Positions 44,290 through 56,114 of a stretch of 64,000 nucleotides of DNA are shown here, piece after piece. The notes beneath the pieces are model-generated. The model worked only from the letters and a program-made list of their open reading frames with translations. It had not been told where the DNA came from and did not search any database. The number at the start of each line of letters is the position of its first letter. Position 1 is the stretch's first letter. The DNA comes from Pictodentalium vernedei (lineage: Eukaryota; Mollusca; Scaphopoda; Dentaliida; Dentaliidae), in assembly GCA_031216915.1 (NCBI GenBank), contig CM062289.1, forward strand, positions 253,203,113 to 253,267,112, in the 5' to 3' direction. A program made the position numbers and the translations under genes.

Positions 44290-44905
44290 CCAACTATCCG
44301 AGACCATGAAGCCACCATCCATGTCACACGGAAAGATACTACACGCCATGAAACAAGCTCTCAGGGCACCAGTCTAATTCTGTAAGAAATTCAATGCTGT
44401 TATGGCCTGGAACCAATCTGTCTCTGAAATAGGTCATCATCGTGTTAGATTCACTCATAAGAAATATTTCAGTTGGATGGAAAAACGAACCTATGGTTCA
44501 CTTTTCTTACCAACTGATTTATTCCGGATGACTGAATATGAAAAATTTGATAAAGATTCATTCTCTGTGAATCAAAACTACAAATGCTACTTAATCGAGA
44601 CTTGATTTGATCAATATTTTGATGACATCACAATCAGAAATGAAGATTCACTACAGCCATAGTGTTATGCAAAAATATTTGTTAATATCTTGATGTTTTC
44701 AAGGGGAATTAAATGCTTATTGATTGGAATATCTATAACTGCAGCAGAAAAGAATACCTGCATATCCTTGTAAGTAAAGACGCATCACATTACAGCAAGT
44801 CATCTTCATGCAAATTTCTCTAAAAAGTTGGTCAACAAATACCTCATAACAGCATCTAATTTCAAACAGAAATAAACTGGCGGCCTGAAAGCTTGGCCAT
44901 GAAAG
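44290..44905 (+). mobile_element. Repeat family N2, copy b
   Basis: Aligns with 9036-9600 (see copy a). The 67-aa frame at 44402-44605 is not kept open in copy a, so I do not treat it as coding. A 5S-SINE inserted at its downstream end. Confidence 0.7.
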
Positions 44906-44919
44906 TGACTTTATGCACC

Positions 44920-45322
44920 AATTTATTTATTCTTTATTTAGTGGTGTTTAAGGTCATGTACTTATGCACAATGACTAATCATGACCGTGACAGTTTTACG
45001 GGTGGAGGAGTACCCGGAGAGAACCACCGAGCAACGACAAGCAGCTGCCAGCTCCCCAACATCGTAACTCTGCACTGCAGCACAGGCAGGGTTAGATTGG
45101 TTGAAGACATGCGCACCATTGACATGAAGTATGCCTTAGTACACGGCGTCATCGTGCCCCCATGTGGACCATCAGGGTTAAGTGCCCTTGCCCAAGGACA
45201 CAACACGGGAGTCCGAATCGATCACTCAGACGGTCACGCATCCGAGGATTAACCAGGCTCGATGTTGCTTAACTTCGGTGATCTGACGAGAACCCGTTAC
45301 CGCAATGCCACTGAGCCCCCTC
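44920..45322 (-). mobile_element. 5S-rRNA-type SINE B, full length
   Basis: In transcript direction (from 45322): GGCATTGCGGTAACGGGTTC, TCGTCAGATCACCGAAGTTA, AGCAACATCGAGCCTGGTTA, ATCCTCGGATGCGTGACCGT. This follows the 5S rRNA internal promoter region (GATCTCGTCTGATC, GAAGTTAAGC, GCCTGGTTAGTA, GGATGGGTGACCG). Then TGTTGTGTCCTTGGGCAAGG and the same body and tail as SINE A. Flanked by ACTTTATGCACC (44908-44919) and ACTTTATGCCCC (45323-45334). Known: 5S-headed SINEs form the SINE3 class. Confidence 0.9.
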
Positions 45323-46006
45323 ACTTTATGCCCCAAGCATATTCTTCTAGCAAACCAAACAATAGTGCAATAGATCACAGAAAGTTTGGTATTTTATAGT
45401 TGAAACAACTTTTTGCAGTCTTAACCCTTAAAGGCCTATTTTTGACTTTTACGACCCCAGAACAGGTGCCCTTAACATACTATCATGAGGAGGTCCTGTT
45501 GACAACAGACAAATTAGATAGGCAGTGGTTTCTAGCCAAGACTTGACTAGAAATGCACTGGTTATAAAAAGAGAGCATGTGGCAGCCAACTGGACCATGT
45601 GGGTGGGCCTGAGAAACAGATTTTTAACTTTTTTACGCCTTAGATAAAAATAATACAGGTGTTTTCATAGGAATTTCAAGCACTTACATTGCCTAAACAT
45701 AATTTTAGCCATCATTAATGTTTGTATACAAAACAGTTTACAAATTCTTATTTTTTCTTACACAGAATACCTCCTTCAGGTGCTAATCCTTGCAAATATA
45801 CATGAGAGAGCTTCTCGATGATAGGTTACTGATGCAGGTATAATTTTAGAGGCACAAATAACACTGTTTATATAAGTACACATTTGCCAAGAACATTTCC
45901 CAAGCAAGTCGCATAAATAAATTATGGGCAATATTTGCTACTGGAAACTTTGCCATCTGAACATCAGAGTGCAGAGGATTAAATATAAAGTATCCTAAAA
46001 TACTGG
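45323..46006. other. Unassigned; repeat U
   Basis: 45561-45637 (TATAAAAAGAGAGCATGTGG, CAGCCAACTGGACCATGTGG, AACAGATTTTTAACTTTTTT) recurs at 49366-49443 at about 85-90 percent. A partial hairpin TTTCTAG...CTAGAAA near 45529. Otherwise nothing. Confidence 0.55.
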
Positions 46007-46439
46007 TACAATGAAACCCTGTTAATTGAATAGCCACTTTGCCAATGAAAATTATTCAATTAACAGGAGAATTCAATTAACAGGGATTGTTTCACTTTCA
46101 TGTATTCTGGAGATAAACTTAGCATTTATTCTATTATATCTTGTTTGACAGAGCTCCATGAGCTCTGTCAAACAAGATATAATAGATTAAATGCCTGTAT
46201 TGGCTGTACTGAGGCCAAACATCTCTATAAACAAAGGAAAACTGGGGAGAGTCAGTGTAATTTCACAACAGGTTACAAGATACTTCATTCAATTAACAGG
46301 AGTTTACTCTATAACCTATATTCATTTAACAGGTGAAATTTGTACTGGAGGTATGGTAAATGGTTTTGTGCTGGGAAATTATATTCAATTAACAGGGTTA
46401 TTCAGTTAAGAGATATCCAATTAAGTGGGCTCCACTGTA
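46007..46439 (+). mobile_element. Repeat family Q, copy 2, pogo/Tigger-like MITE
   Basis: TA-flanked. Left end CAATGAAACCCTGTTAATTG; right end in reverse CAGTGGAGCCCACTTAATTG. CAGTGGAACC-type ends with TA duplication recall pogo/Tigger-like elements. ATTCAATTAACAGG recurs five times, and a perfect hairpin with 26-bp arms (46131-46156 / 46160-46185, loop CAT) lies inside: CTATTATATCTTGTTTGACA, GAGCTC. No coding sequence. Confidence 0.6.
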
Positions 46440-46700
46440 GTTGGTTTCAGTGACTGACTAAGTGGAGGCAAACTGGCCATACAAATAACAAGGAAATGTC
46501 CTGAACAGCTCCACTTCTGGAGGGCCTGTGAGGTGGTCACTCACCAACCCCAGGAATGGCAGTTCAATTCACGCAGTACAACCATCATAGCTAATAGCTA
46601 AAAATTATGTAGTGCATGGCCATAATTGGGTCATTCATATGTATCAAATTGGCATGGCTTTACAGATCATAGTTTCACAACTTATAAAGGCTAAATATGG
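46440..46700. other. No recognisable feature
   Basis: Nothing firm. Confidence 0.35.
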
Positions 46701-47205
46701 GCCTTACAATATATTATTATATACTTTATAAACAACATTTCTATTGGCTGGATCTTATTGATGTGACTGGTACTCAAAAATCAATGTATACCAGTTTTCC
46801 AGTGAATATCAACTTTCTAAATATAGCTTTTGGAAATCCCCTCTCTTGTTCTATTTCAATATACGTGCATGCACAATCAACCTAACTTGTTGACATACGG
46901 TGATACAGTGTTTATTTTTATGTTATTCTGTTGATGATAACTATTTTATTGTTAAGTAAAAGTATTTCTGGTTGATCTAATTGAATTTTTAACTGACAAA
47001 TAGTTTTTTTGAGGATGGTGTATACAATAAAAGAGTCATGGACTTTTGTGGTGGTAATTATGATGTGATATAAACCTAAAAAGCTTATACTGACCTTGGC
47101 TAATGCCTTGGTCAATGAAGTTTTTAGGTTCATATCAAATCATATTCACCACAACAAAAGTCCATAATTGTATAATATATACTAGATTGTAAGGGGTAAG
47201 TGTGA
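46701..47205 (+). mobile_element. Repeat family N1, copy b, with hairpin
   Basis: Ends CCTTACAATATATTATTATA and, in reverse, CCTTACAATCTAGTATATAT. The downstream half folds back: GGACTTTTGTGGTGGTAATT, ATGATGTGATATAAACCTAA (from 47040) pairs with TTAGGTTCATATCAAATCAT, ATTCACCACAACAAAAGTCC (to 47163). Copy a (7587-7960) shares the left 370 bp. Confidence 0.75.
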
Positions 47206-48242
47206 GTATATTCCATGGTAATCTTGGTTATCATTATTTCCTCATGAACATTAAAGACATGACAGCTCAAAAAGAAATTTGTTATTTCGCCATAATTTGT
47301 GTCATTTCTGCATATTAGTACAAATGTCTCAGAACCGGAAGTAATCATTGAAATTTAAAGAATTTGCTTCTTTGGGAGGTAAATTTCTCACACTGGGTTG
47401 ATCCTGGGTCATCTGGTGGGTCTGGTCCAGGACCCACAGAGCCAATCATGGTTTGGCCCAATGGGAGAAACTTTGTGATTTTCATTCCCAAAGACTTTTG
47501 TGTCCCTCCAGCTGTGCTTTCCTTGTAACTTGTTTTGGGCCAGTCCAACCCTGATAAAAAGTTGAAGATCAACTACTCAAATACTAGTAACAGTTTGGGG
47601 CTTATTTTTTGCAAGGGTATATCCTTTTTGTCATGTGACCTACATCAGGTAAATCTACTTGGCTTGTAAATCATAGAGGAAAAATCAGTATCTGACACAG
47701 TGTTTACTTTGGAATGTATTGCTGGCAAAAATTAAATATCAATAAATAACATTCAACACGAAAACATAAACCAGTAAATAGTAACATTGCTTGCTTCTGA
47801 AGAATTCAGAAAGCTCTGTTCAAGCTCCATACAAGCTCAATCAAAACTCTGAGCTTTTATAATTAATGAGTATTAGTTTTGTGGAGGTCTGGATGGGTAA
47901 TGCACACTGAACAGGAACACCACAAAATTTCACAAAGTCACATTTACACGATCATCACAGCCATCTGAGACATCTGAGGTTAGGTTTTCTGTGTTTGTCT
48001 TTGGTTTCCATATACCAACAGTATGGTCACTAAAAAATAAAAAAAGAATTATCATATAATCACCATCAAATAGCTTATTATGCAAATATCATTCACAACA
48101 CATCTAACACATACATGATGTCAGAAGTCAACGTCGATATCATAACATAGTAAGTTTCAAAAGTAGAATTGAATTAATCTTCTCTCATGTTTCAATATCT
48201 GGTTGAGGACTACATTTTTTTTGGTGGTCTGAATTTGTTTAT
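47206..48242. other. No recognisable feature
   Basis: Short frames only. Nothing supported. Confidence 0.35.
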
Positions 48243-48311
48243 CCAAATTTGTTATTTTACAAATTATTGAAGAGTGCCCACAAGCACTCAATAATGTGAT
48301 AAAACAAATTT
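48243..48311. repeat. Imperfect hairpin beside SINE A2
   Basis: AAATTTGTTATTTTACAAAT, TATTGAAGAGTGC pairs with GCACTCAATAATGTGATAAA, ACAAATTT. The SINE inserted at its right edge. Confidence 0.8.
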
Positions 48312-48315
48312 ATAT

Positions 48316-48670
48316 TTATTTATTGGTGTTTAATGACACTTTTGACAGACAGGGCCACCTCATGTCGGACAGCTTTATGGATGTAGGAATCTGGAGAGAA
48401 CCATTGAGCAACGGTGAGCAACTGTCAGGCTCCCCAACATACTAACTCCACACAAGCAGGGTTAGCATTGGTTGAAGACAAGTGCACCATCGACATGCAA
48501 TACGCCTTAGTATACAATGCCACTGTGCACCCATGTGGGCAGTGGGGGGGGGGGGGGGGGGGGATGAAGTGTCTTGCCCAAGGACACAACGCGGTCGCCA
48601 CAGGTGGGATTCGAACCGAGGACCTCTTGGCTTGCAGCCTGCACCTCTACCTACTGAGCCACCACACCCC
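48316..48670 (-). mobile_element. Full-length tRNA-type SINE A with target duplication
   Basis: Transcript direction from 48670: GGGGTGTGGTGGCTCAGTAG (A box), GGTTCGAATCC (B box), TTGTGTCCTTGGGCAAGACA, then the usual body and a TGTCATTAAACACCAATAAA tail. Flanked by AAACAAATTTATAT at 48302-48315 and 48671-48684. The poly-G run at 48544-48563 lies where other copies have GGGCAGTGGGGGTG, an expansion within the SINE. Confidence 0.9.
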
Positions 48671-49035
48671 AAACAAATTTATATAAATGAAATGTTATGT
48701 GCATTCAACTTAATATGAAAATGAGCAAGGAAAATTTTTGGCTTTTCCTCTGGTACTCACATTTTTTTTAGAAAGCCCTGATAGTGGCTTCTAGCACCCA
48801 ACCAGTTAACTATTTACTTAGTACGAATTGCAGGTGACATTTACACAACATTTCCTGATCAACTAAAAATTGCCAATTTTGCCTTGAAAATAACTTATGA
48901 CACCTTGCTGGATTGAGCTCAATCTTGTTACAATGAGGTGCCATAAACTGTGTTTCGAGACAAAAATTAAAAAATAGATTTGGTTAGCGATTTTTGTGAA
49001 CATCAGTGGGCAGTTTTAGCCGATGTTGTTAAGGC
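48671..49035. mobile_element. M2 right end and decayed family P MITE
   Basis: Near 48790-48809, CTAGCACCCAACCAGTTAA is a right end of family M2. 48885-49035 carries AAAATAACTTATGACACC, GGATTGAGCTCAATCTTGTT, AATGAGGTGCCATAAACTG and GATTTTTGTGAACATCAGTG, an old family P copy. Confidence 0.55.
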
Positions 49036-52000
49036 CATTTTATTTTAATAGCCTTGAGGCCCCCGCAAAGTAGATCTTGTTTTTCAGAACATTTTTTGTA
49101 AACTTGCATGCGGGCAGGCAATTCTTTATTTTATTTTTAATTTTTGAAATTACTTCTTTGCCATTATGTTCTTGGCTTGTTTTATGTTTTAGGCCTCATA
49201 ATCTACAGAATAGCATGAGAGGTGGTATATTTAGTCCCTTGAGAGCAAGAAGGCTTTGCAATGCTAAAGCATTGCAAAGCCTTGTTGCACTCAAGGGACA
49301 AATTTATCAATTTTATTCACTTGGATAAAATATCAGACATAAACCATTTAATTGTTATTTCATTGATTATAAAAAGAGAGCATGCGACAGCCAAAAGGAC
49401 CATGTGGGAGGGCCTGATAAACAGATTTTTAACTTTTTTCTGCCTAACAACATGTCAATTTTTCAAGCCAATGAAGGCAGATACATCTTTACCAAGCAAA
49501 ATGGGCATAAAATACTGTTGTAAGCTGATACTTACTTGGCTTGAAGAAGAGGCCAAATACACCAAAGGCCATGCAACAAAAATTTGGCAAACACTAACGC
49601 CCACATAATTGTATATTTCTTTACTGAACCACCCTATTAATTACATTTATCCCATAAATAGCCGTTAAATTGAATAATAAAAGCCTTGGATAAATTTTTG
49701 CTTTATTCACCTAGTAAGGGGATAAATTTTCCCCTAAGGCTTAACTGAAAGAATTTATTCCTGTAGTAAAGACAGACTTGTTGACCTCCGACCTCTACTG
49801 CATTCGTCTAGCACAATTAATAGTTCAATTGTTGTTTTCTTTAAACCTTTTTGAAAGTATTACACAATGCCAGTAGAAAACACCACACACTGTTCATTTA
49901 ATAAAGTATTTTTGCAAGTTTGCAGGGGAACTATTTTTAGACAGAAATGTATTAATGCGCCTTGTTTATTTTTGCCAATTTTGGTTAATCGAATTGTACC
50001 AATGTGCTCCTCACTTCTCGCTGTGTTTTGTAGCGAGTAGCAGCATGATTTTGCCGCGACTGCCCTGTAAAAGATTTATGGGATAAACAAAATAAATGTA
50101 CAGCATTTTCAAGTAAAAAATTTATTCTACTCGAAGAATTAAGAATGAAACCGATTCGCCAGAGGCTCATCAGTTTCATTCTTGATCCTACTCGTAGAAT
50201 AACATTTTTACTTGAAAACACGATACGTTTATTCTATATATAACTTCAAAACTGCAAACTATTTACCATAACTTCAGTACAAATTGCATATGGGTCATAT
50301 GGCAAACTCTTCGTATAGAATAAAAAATTGTGTGATATATTGAAGAATTACTTTGCCATAAAGTGAATTCTCCACATTTACAGATCTATCTGGCCTCAGT
50401 GCAATCTATAAAATCATTTAATCTACTATAACTATAAGTTGTTTGACGGAGCTCTGTCAAACCTTTTGGTCTCGGGCTATTATCTCGATCAAGAATAGAC
50501 TTAACAGATTACTACAGATATGTAAAATCAATCACTTAAATTATTGGATACAGAATGGAAGCATATCTCATTGGGCAATGCTAAACAACAGAACATTACA
50601 CTTTTGAAGAATTATAAACATGTATAAATATTACCAAGGCCTGGAAAACACTGTTTTTTCAAATCAAGTGCCATACCGTTTTTTTATGGACGACAATGAG
50701 CACTGACAATGTACAGAATACATCAACTTTTAGGATAGGCATACCATTTGAACAAATAACTTAGAAATATATCAAAGACACATTGTACCTAAATTTTAGT
50801 CACTGCTCACAACAGTGAAAGAGATACAGAATGACTGTGTATTTATTTATCAGAGAGTTGAAGTTGTAACTCCAAATATTTCTCTTCGATAAATGTATTC
50901 TACACAATCTCTTGCCTGTGGTACTGTGAACGAGCATACCCAAGGCTTGAGAAAACCACACAGTCATCTCCAAAACTCACACACAGGATATACTTACAGT
51001 GCAGGTGGAGAGAGTGTACAGGCCACACTGGAATGGTAAAAAGGACATAAGACTAACTACATGATACAGAACTATATTTATGGGTGTGGTGAACAATATT
51101 ATAAGTGGCAGGCATGTAGCTGGCTGATACATCTCCATACAAGGGGATGAGAGTTCATATCAGGTGAGGCGAAGACAAACCTAATATGAATTTGCAGAGC
51201 CTTGTATGGAAATGTATCAGCCTGCTACACATCATAAAACATATTCATTATGCTGAAAGTCCATGTAAATCAAGGGATTAATAAATTATCAGGAGAAACA
51301 AAGAAAAACCTGACGTTTATTTTATGTAACTGGCACCAGTACATATCCACGGTGACAGTACACAATCGTTGCTGTTCGAAGTGTGATACTTGTTTATAAA
51401 ATAAAATGTATTGCTACAAGCATATCTGAAAAACCCTTAAATACATTTACTGTCATTACCACATGAAAAAGGTTAACAAAGCACTTTTAAATGTTCAAAA
51501 AATCACTTGTAGTCAGCTCAATGAAATGTCAAGAGAATGTCTGCTTCAGCATAAAAAATCTATAGACTATAGTTGGTATATATGGTAAAAACAACAAGAA
51601 CTTTTGGGGCTACAAATAATATTTTCTGCCCATTTTCTGCTAATATTTTGATTAGTACTTAAAATCTCTTATTTTGTTTTAATTCAAATTTTGAAAATTT
51701 GAAGCGAGTGGAAAGGCATAAATTTGATAAAGATGGTAATAGCTGCTACTCACTTGATATCAAATAATATCAGGTGAGTTACCCGATACATCGGAACCCT
51801 TAGATGGTATTCCAGTGTTCTGATTGGACAAACTAACTTTGAGGCATAATAAATTGGCAATATTAAGACACTTCAACAGTCATATTCGGGAACACATAGC
51901 AGATATCAGACGTAAATAAACACACCTGTTGCTACCCACTTTAAACAAGATAATCACAGCCTATCAGATCTCTGCTATCATATAATACAGGTCCTTTACT

Positions 52001-52251
52001 CAGACCATGAAAAACCTGATAGGACATACCAGTGCCATACCTGTGAAATACATTGGATATTCACCCTCAAGATGCTACAAAAACTCATACTCAACAGAAA
52101 GGCCTCTTGGTACTTTTTATTAATTTTTAATGCATTTAGACCTTGTCCTCTTGCAAAAAGTGTGATAACTTACTTGTTGACAACTGTATTCTGTAAATTA
52201 CTGTTGTTAAATTTAGAATTAAAAAAAGAAAACATCTCAAGATCGCACTAA
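49036..52251. other. Long unassigned stretch with four hairpins
   Basis: No gene or complete element recognised. Hairpins: 49231-49265 / 49268-49302 (TTAGTCCCTTGAGAGCAAGA; loop AA; few mismatches); 50106-50151 / 50173-50218 (46-bp arms with mismatches, TTTTCAAGTAAAAAATTTAT); 51119-51144 / 51200-51225 (GCTGGCTGATACATCTCCAT, two mismatches); 51748-51760 / 51767-51779 (ACTCACTTGATAT, one mismatch, preceded by GATGGTAATAGCT as at H-element 3' ends). 49366-49443 is repeat U. 50420-50470 is a decayed Q hairpin. Confidence 0.55.
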
Positions 52252-52351
52252 ATTAACTCTTTACCTAAAACATCCAGGGGATGATGCTTACAAAATTCAC
52301 TCAATAACTGGAATAAGTAAAAAAAAATTATTTGTTCCTCACATACATAGC

Positions 52352-52579
52352 TTAACTGGTAGAGTGCTGAATTAATTTTGGTTGTCAAAATTTATTCACA
52401 TGTCTTTACCTTATTACAATTTATGGGAGGGTGATTTTTGGTTTTGTTCCATAAATTGTTACAAGACAAATCCATACAGATCAATATGAAGCACTTCTAT
52501 AAAATATGAAGCTCTCGGGTTGTGGTACCTAAATCTTAGAATTCAGGCCAAAATGGGCGTCCAACATTCTACCAGTTAA
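52352..52579. mobile_element. TTAA-flanked MITE, family M2, copy b
   Basis: TTAACTGGTAGAGTGCTG at the left and AACATTCTACCAGTTAA at the right. The internal hairpin is decayed: TTACAATTTATGGGAGGGTG ... CCATAAATTGTTACAAG. Confidence 0.8.
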
Positions 52580-52584
52580 GAACC

Positions 52585-52659
52585 CTCATTAGTTTTAACT
52601 CATTTACCTCATCCCAAGATGAGGTGTCATAAGCTGTGTTTTGGAAGCCAAAATTGAAA
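52585..52659. mobile_element. Remnant of family P MITE, left of H3
   Basis: GATGAGGTGTCATAAGCTGT, GTTTTGGAAGCCAAAATTG is half of a family P palindrome. The right flank of H3 (55565-55605, GATGATTTTTGTGTACACCA) looks like the matching outer arm, so H3 probably split this MITE. Confidence 0.5.
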
Positions 52660-55538
52660 ATGAAAGTGTCAATGACACTTTAGCTTAACTTGTGTGTTGT
52701 GTTTGATGAAAAGGATAATGTTCAATGTTTATGAAACGATTATGAAATAAGACAAAAATTGTGATAATTGGGAATATGTTCATTTCTGTTCCCTACGTGC
52801 TATGTTTATGATAAAAATAATATGAGGTGTACACTGTACTAAAGAGCTGAGGGGTGGGTTAATATGACCTCACAGTTAATGTATGTGGCCCTCACAGTTA
52901 ACGTATATCAACAAAAGTTACCAAGTTACAGTGAAATTATTCCAAAATGAGTCATCCTATCAAGTTACATTAAAATCCCCTCATAAATATGGCCTGTAGA
53001 CTGTGCTAAAGGTTTTCAGGCTTCGGGCCCCTGTAGCTGTCAGTTTCCCAATTGCGTCCAAAGGGGACGTTCTCATCTAGACATTATATGAAGTCAATCT
53101 ACCAAGTTACAATGAAATCCCTTAATAAATATGACCTGTAGACTGTGCTAAAGGTTTTTGGGCTTTGGGCTCTAGCAGCCATCATGGTTGAATGATCGCA
53201 ACCAAAAGGGGACATTCTCATCTGGACACTATTTGGAGTCATCCTACCAAGCTATAATGAAATCCCTTCATAATTATGACCTGTAGACTGTTCTAAAGGT
53301 TTTCAGGCTTTGGGCCCCTGAAGCCGTCACAATTGCCCAATCATGTCCAAAAGGGGACGTTCTCATCTAGACATTATATGAAGTTAACCTACCAAGTTAC
53401 AATGAAATCCCTTCATAAATATGACCTGTAGACTGTGCTAAAGGTTTTCGGGCAGCCATCATGGTTGAATGATAGCAACCAAAGGGGGCAATCTCATCTG
53501 GGCATTATGTGGAGTGATCCTGCAAAGTTACAATGAAATCCCTTCATAAATATGACCTGTACACTGTGCTCAAGGTTTTCGGGCTTCAGGCACCTGTAGC
53601 CATCACAGTTGACCAATCACGACCAAAAGGGGATGTCATCATCTAGGCATTATATGGAGTCAACCTAACAGGTTACAATGAAATCCTTCTATAAATATAA
53701 CCTTTTGCCTATGCTAAAGGTTTTTGGGCTCGGGCACCCATCAAGGCTGAATGATCACGGCCAAAATGGGATGGTCTCATCTAGACATTATTTGGAGTCA
53801 TCCTACCAAGTTACAATGGAATCCCTTCATAAATATGACCTGTAGACAGTGCAAAAGGTTTTCGGCTTCGGGCACCTTTAGCCGTCAAAGTTGCCCAATC
53901 ATGTCCAAAAGGGGACGTTCTCATCTAGACATTATATGAAGTCAACCTACCAAGTTACAATGAAATCCCTTCATAAATATGACCTGTAGACTGTGCTTAA
54001 GGTTTTTGGGCTTCGGGCTCGGGCAGCCATCATGGTTGAATGATCGCAACCAAAGGGGACAATCTCATCTGGGCATCATCTGGAGTGATCCTACGAAGTT
54101 ACAATGAAATCCCTTCTTGAATATGACCTGTAGACTGTGCTCAAGGTTTTCGGGCTTCGGGCACCTGTAGCCATCACAGTTGACCAATCACGACCAAAAG
54201 GTGATGTCATCATGTAGGCATTATATGGAGTCAACCTTACAGGTTACAATGAAATCCTTCTATAAATATAACCTTTTGCCTACGCTAAAGGTTTTTGGGC
54301 TCGGGCACCCATCAAGGCTGAATGATCATGGCCAAAATGGGACGTTCTCGTCTAGACATTATTTGGAATCATCCTACCAAGTTACAATGAAATCCCCTCA
54401 TAAATATGACCTGTAGACTGTGCTAAAGGTTTTCGGGCTTCGGGCACCTTTAGCCGTCACAGTAGCCCAATCATGTCCAAAATGGGACGTTCTCATCTAG
54501 ACATTATATGAAGTTAACCTACCAAGTTACAATGAAATCCCTACATAAATATGACCTGTAGACTGTGCTAAAGGTTTTCGGGCTTCGGGCTCGGGCAGCC
54601 ATCATGGCTGAATGATCGCAACCATAGGGGACAATCTCATCTGGGCATCATCTGGAGTGATCCTAAGAAGTTAAAATGAAATCCCTTCATAAATATGACC
54701 TGTAGACTGTGTTCAAGGTTTTCGGGCTTCAGGCACTAGTAGCCGTTACAACTGACCAATCACGAACAAAAGGGGATGTCATCATCTAGGCATTACATGG
54801 AGTCAACCTAACAGGTTACAATGAAATCCTTCCATAAATATGACCTTTTGCCTATGCTAAAGGTTTTTGGGCTCGGGCACCCATCAAGGCTGCATGATCG
54901 CGATCAAAATGGGACGTTCTCATCTGGACATTATTTGGAGTCATCCTACCAAGTTACAATGAAATCCCTTCATAAATATGACCTCTAGACTGTGCTAAAG
55001 GTTTTCGGGCTTTGGGCCCCTGTAGCCCTCACAGTTGCCCAATCATGCCCAAAAGGTGACTTTCTCATCTAGTATGATCAATGTATGAAGTCAATCCACC
55101 AAGTTACAATGAAATTCCTCAATAAATATGACCTGTAGACTGTGGTAAAGGTTTTCGGGTTTTGGGCTCGTGCAGTCGTCACGGTTGGCAGATCATGCCC
55201 AAATGGGAAAATTCTCATCTAGACATCATAAGGAGTCATCCTACCAAGTTACAATGAAATCCCTCCACATTAAACATGACCTGCAGACTGTGCTAAAAGT
55301 TTTTGGGTTTCGGGCTTGGGCAGCCATCACGGTTGATAGATCATGCCCAAAGGGGACGTTCTCATCTAGGCATTATACAGAGGCATCCTACCAAGTTACA
55401 ATGAAATCCCTTCATAAATACAACCTGTAGACAATGCTAAAGGAAAATGTGAACAGACGTCACAGACTCACAGACTAACAGACTTCCGCACGTGTGATGG
55501 CAATAGCTTATCTTGACTATGTCAAGTTAAGCTAAAAA
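52660..55538 (+). mobile_element. Structured tandem-repeat element H3
   Basis: 5' palindrome AGTGTCA-a-TGACACT (52665-52679), motif TAGCTTAACTTG (52681-52692). Body: about 17-18 units of roughly 145 bp, the longest of the three arrays (AAGTTACAATGAAATCCCTT, CATAAATATGACCTGTAGAC, TGTGCTAAAGGTTTTCGGGC, AAAAGGGGACGTTCTCATCT). Neighbouring units alternate between two types (GGGCACCTGTAGCC and GGGCTCGGGCAGCCATC), so the array is partly a dimer or longer block duplication. 3' CAGACTTCCGCACGTGTGAT-GGCAA, hairpin TAGCTTATCTTGAC-tat-GTCAAGTTAAGCTA (55504-55534), AAAA. Confidence 0.85.
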
Positions 55539-55620
55539 TAATAAAATATCTAAAGGATGATTTTTGTGTACACCACTGACTGCATATGGCTATTATATTA
55601 TATACATGGTTAACAACCTC

Positions 55621-55761
55621 TAGTTTTCATTTCCAGATTTTTATCTCCAGAAATCATCCATCAACTCAAACACATAGTCATGCACATGTGTCACACACAT
55701 TTTCACACATAAGCAACTCTGCAAAGTGTTTTTTTTTCTGAAAACACCATTTAATATAAAT
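55621..55761. other. No recognisable feature
   Basis: Nothing supported. Confidence 0.3.
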
Positions 55762-56114
55762 AACCCTTTACCCAAGCAATTTATTATTTATTCCTCAAAA
55801 ACATACCTTATGACTCCTCAATCAGCTCATTCCAATGAGGGGTCATTAATGAGCTTGTTCAAATGGGGGAGTCATTATAAGCTACGTTTTTGATAAAAAA
55901 AAAATGAAAAAAATAATAAAATTTGAATGACGTTTTCATTTGTAAATAGTGCTGACCAGTTGCAATTTACAAATTGAGCAGCTGACAAAAAAAAATTCAA
56001 CAGAACTATATCATGTGCCCCTTCTTTGGAACGTGATTGACAGACTCATTCCAATGAGGGGGTCACATGATATGGTTTTGTGCTGAAATTTTTGAAACTG
56101 AAAAAAAAAAACAA
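55762..56114. mobile_element. Two overlapping or fused family P MITEs
   Basis: The first (from AACCCTTTACCCAAGC, near 55763) has an irregular centre (CTCATTCCAATGAGGGGTCA) and ends near AGTGCTGACCAGTTG. The second has AACTATATCATGTGCCCCTT, TTTGGAACGTGATTGACAGA, GGGTCACATGATATGG and is interrupted by H4 at 56115. Its right end is ATGCACTGGATAGAGGGTTAA, split here as ATGCACTGG and ATAGAGGGTTAA, closing at 57635. Confidence 0.6.

Noticed and set aside
44402-44605. A small protein in repeat N2
   Set aside because: The corresponding frame in the copy at 9036-9600 is not kept open.
45240-45322. A 5S rRNA gene
   Set aside because: Only the internal-promoter part is similar to 5S rRNA. It continues into SINE sequence, and the same is seen at 58920-58996.
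46525-46590. A further SINE head (B-box-like AGTTCAATTC)
   Set aside because: The A-box part does not fit, and no SINE body or tail follows.
37812-55538. CRISPR-like repeats
   Set aside because: Regular spacing exists, but the units are similar over their whole length with no unique spacers, and the DNA is eukaryotic.
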